A DNA stretch of 6,731 bases, taken from assembly GCA_004173415.1 (NCBI GenBank), contig SEHC01000215.1, forward strand, positions 1-6,731, read 5' to 3'. Source of the stretch: Lysobacteraceae bacterium. Its GTDB lineage: Bacteria > Pseudomonadota > Gammaproteobacteria > Xanthomonadales > Xanthomonadaceae. The notes beneath the pieces are model-generated. The model made no database searches and was not told the DNA's origin. It saw only the letters and a list, made by a program, of their open reading frames with translations. A program made the position numbers and the translations under genes. Below, in pieces: positions 6,098 through 6,731 of this stretch. The number at the start of each line of letters is the position of its first letter. Position 1 is the stretch's first letter.

Positions 6098-6731
6098 GGT
6101 TCGCGGGATCGAGGCTGGCGCGCTTCGCGCCAGCCTTGCTGGTCCTTGCCTGGATGATCGGGTGCTCGTCTTTGCCGGGCCAAACCGGGGGTATGTCAGT
6201 CTCCGGCTACATGACCAAGGCCAGGCTCAAGGACGGGCAACTTAGGTACTCGCTCAGTTCGCTGCTTGCAGGTCCGCAGCGGGAGCTGGCTTGCAGCCCC
6301 ACGAAGGTGGAAGCGAAGGGGGTATCGCTGCTCGACTGCGTGGGCATTGCGGAAGAAGAGGGAGCATTGATCGCCGCGCAGTTCCGGGCCGCGTCCGCCG
6401 GGTACCGCGGCTATTCCGATGGGATTGGCATGGCCCGCGTGCAACTGGTGCTGGTGCCCATGGGAGTGGGTTACCGGGAGCGTGCTGAATTCATCGCCAC
6501 GCCGGATCAACTGCCACTGAAGCTGTCCTTGCGTTATTCGCCCGGCAGCGAGCCCCTGCGCAGGGCCGCGGTGAGGACCTACGCCCATGAACTGGTGCAC
6601 CTGGACCGGGTAGCTTCCCGCTGGCAGGTTTCCAGGCAAAGGGAGGAGTACCTGGCCAGCCTGATGGAATCCTGCGTCGAGCTGGAAGTGTTCGGCGACA
6701 GCAAGGGCTACGCGCGGGAAGGTGAAATCGC
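6082..6731 (+). CDS. Predicted lipoprotein zinc metallopeptidase, HELVH motif (partial, C-terminus outside window)
   Basis: From ATG 6082 one frame stays open to the right edge (216 residues). The N-terminus has four Arg followed by a hydrophobic run (APALLVLAWMIG) and MIGC with Cys28, a plausible if slightly atypical lipobox (Met at -3). HELVH (169-173) is the HExxH signature of zinc peptidases: two His ligands and a catalytic Glu. A possible third ligand is E196 in SLMESCVE, 23 residues later, a spacing allowed in gluzincins; E200 is an alternative. C71, C86 and C198 are also present. I cannot name the family. It overlaps the previous lipoprotein gene by 16 bases. GTG at 6094 (codon 5) would instead give a 4-base GTGA overlap and a cleaner signal peptide; I chose ATG 6082 because GGA lies 7 bases upstream and no such site precedes the GTG. 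A secreted, membrane-tethered peptidase that works with its partner lipoprotein is inference. Confidence 0.75.
   Translation, partial: MRDPVRFAGSRLARFAPALLVLAWMIGCSSLPGQTGGMSVSGYMTKARLKDGQLRYSLSSLLAGPQRELACSPTKVEAKGVSLLDCVGIAEEEGALIAAQFRAASAGYRGYSDGIGMARVQLVLVPMGVGYRERAEFIATPDQLPLKLSLRYSPGSEPLRRAAVRTYAHELVHLDRVASRWQVSRQREEYLASLMESCVELEVFGDSKGYAREGEI
6112..6136 (+). other. Strong stem-loop inside the start of the metallopeptidase gene
   Basis: AGGCTGGCGCG (6112-6122) and CGCGCCAGCCT (6126-6136) form a perfect 11-bp stem with loop CTT, 14 bases past the stop codon of the first lipoprotein gene. It looks like a terminator stem, but only two T's follow directly (TTGCTGG) and it lies within the signal-peptide codons of the next gene. 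It may attenuate transcription, stabilise the upstream mRNA end, or limit translation of the second gene. Confidence 0.5.

Noticed and set aside
6196..6639. A 147-codon minus-strand open frame at the right end
   Set aside because: It is opposite the metallopeptidase frame, which has a signal peptide and HELVH; the minus translation has no motif.
1..6731. CRISPR arrays, tRNA or rRNA genes, insertion sequences
   Set aside because: I saw no regularly spaced repeats, RNA gene signatures, transposase frames or terminal inverted repeats in the window.

Overview
This 6.7-kb window of GC-rich bacterial DNA most resembles a Gammaproteobacterium of the Xanthomonadaceae (Lysobacter/Luteimonas/Pseudoxanthomonas/Stenotrophomonas type). 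That placement is an inference. It rests on strong G/C third-position bias, a receiver-KaiC-kinase cluster of a kind known from proteobacteria, a large membrane GGDEF/EAL protein with PAS domains, and a GTAG-headed palindrome resembling the REP elements of Stenotrophomonas and relatives.

Left two thirds (1-5244, all on the minus strand, so read right to left): a 921-residue membrane sensor with two transmembrane helices around a periplasmic Cache-like domain, two PAS domains, a degenerate GGDEF domain and an EAL domain missing its centre. After a 140-base gap with two short stem-loops comes a 120-residue stand-alone response regulator, then a two-domain KaiC-like ATPase, then the start of a protein whose N-terminus is a receiver-like fold without the phospho-acceptor Asp. 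That last gene overlaps kaiC by 8 bases (ATGGCTGA) and runs off the left edge; its family usually continues as a PAS/histidine-kinase protein. The last three genes look like one transcription unit: receiver, KaiC-like ATPase and probable hybrid kinase. No kaiA or kaiB is in view.

Right third (5245-6731, plus strand): a 286-base divergent intergenic region with the GTAG palindrome and a weak promoter-like hexamer, then two overlapping lipoprotein genes. The first (188 aa) is of unknown function and visibly less GC-rich at its start. The second is cut by the right edge, has a lipobox and an HELVH zinc-metallopeptidase motif, and appears as a complete open frame from 6082 to the window end. A perfect 11-bp stem-loop lies inside its signal-peptide region, just past the stop codon of the first gene.

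Most notable points: (1) the c-di-GMP protein appears catalytically dead in both GGDEF and EAL, with an apparently in-frame loss of the middle of EAL; (2) a KaiC-centred signalling operon flanked by a real receiver and a pseudo-receiver kinase; (3) an undescribed-looking pair of lipoproteins, one a probable zinc peptidase.
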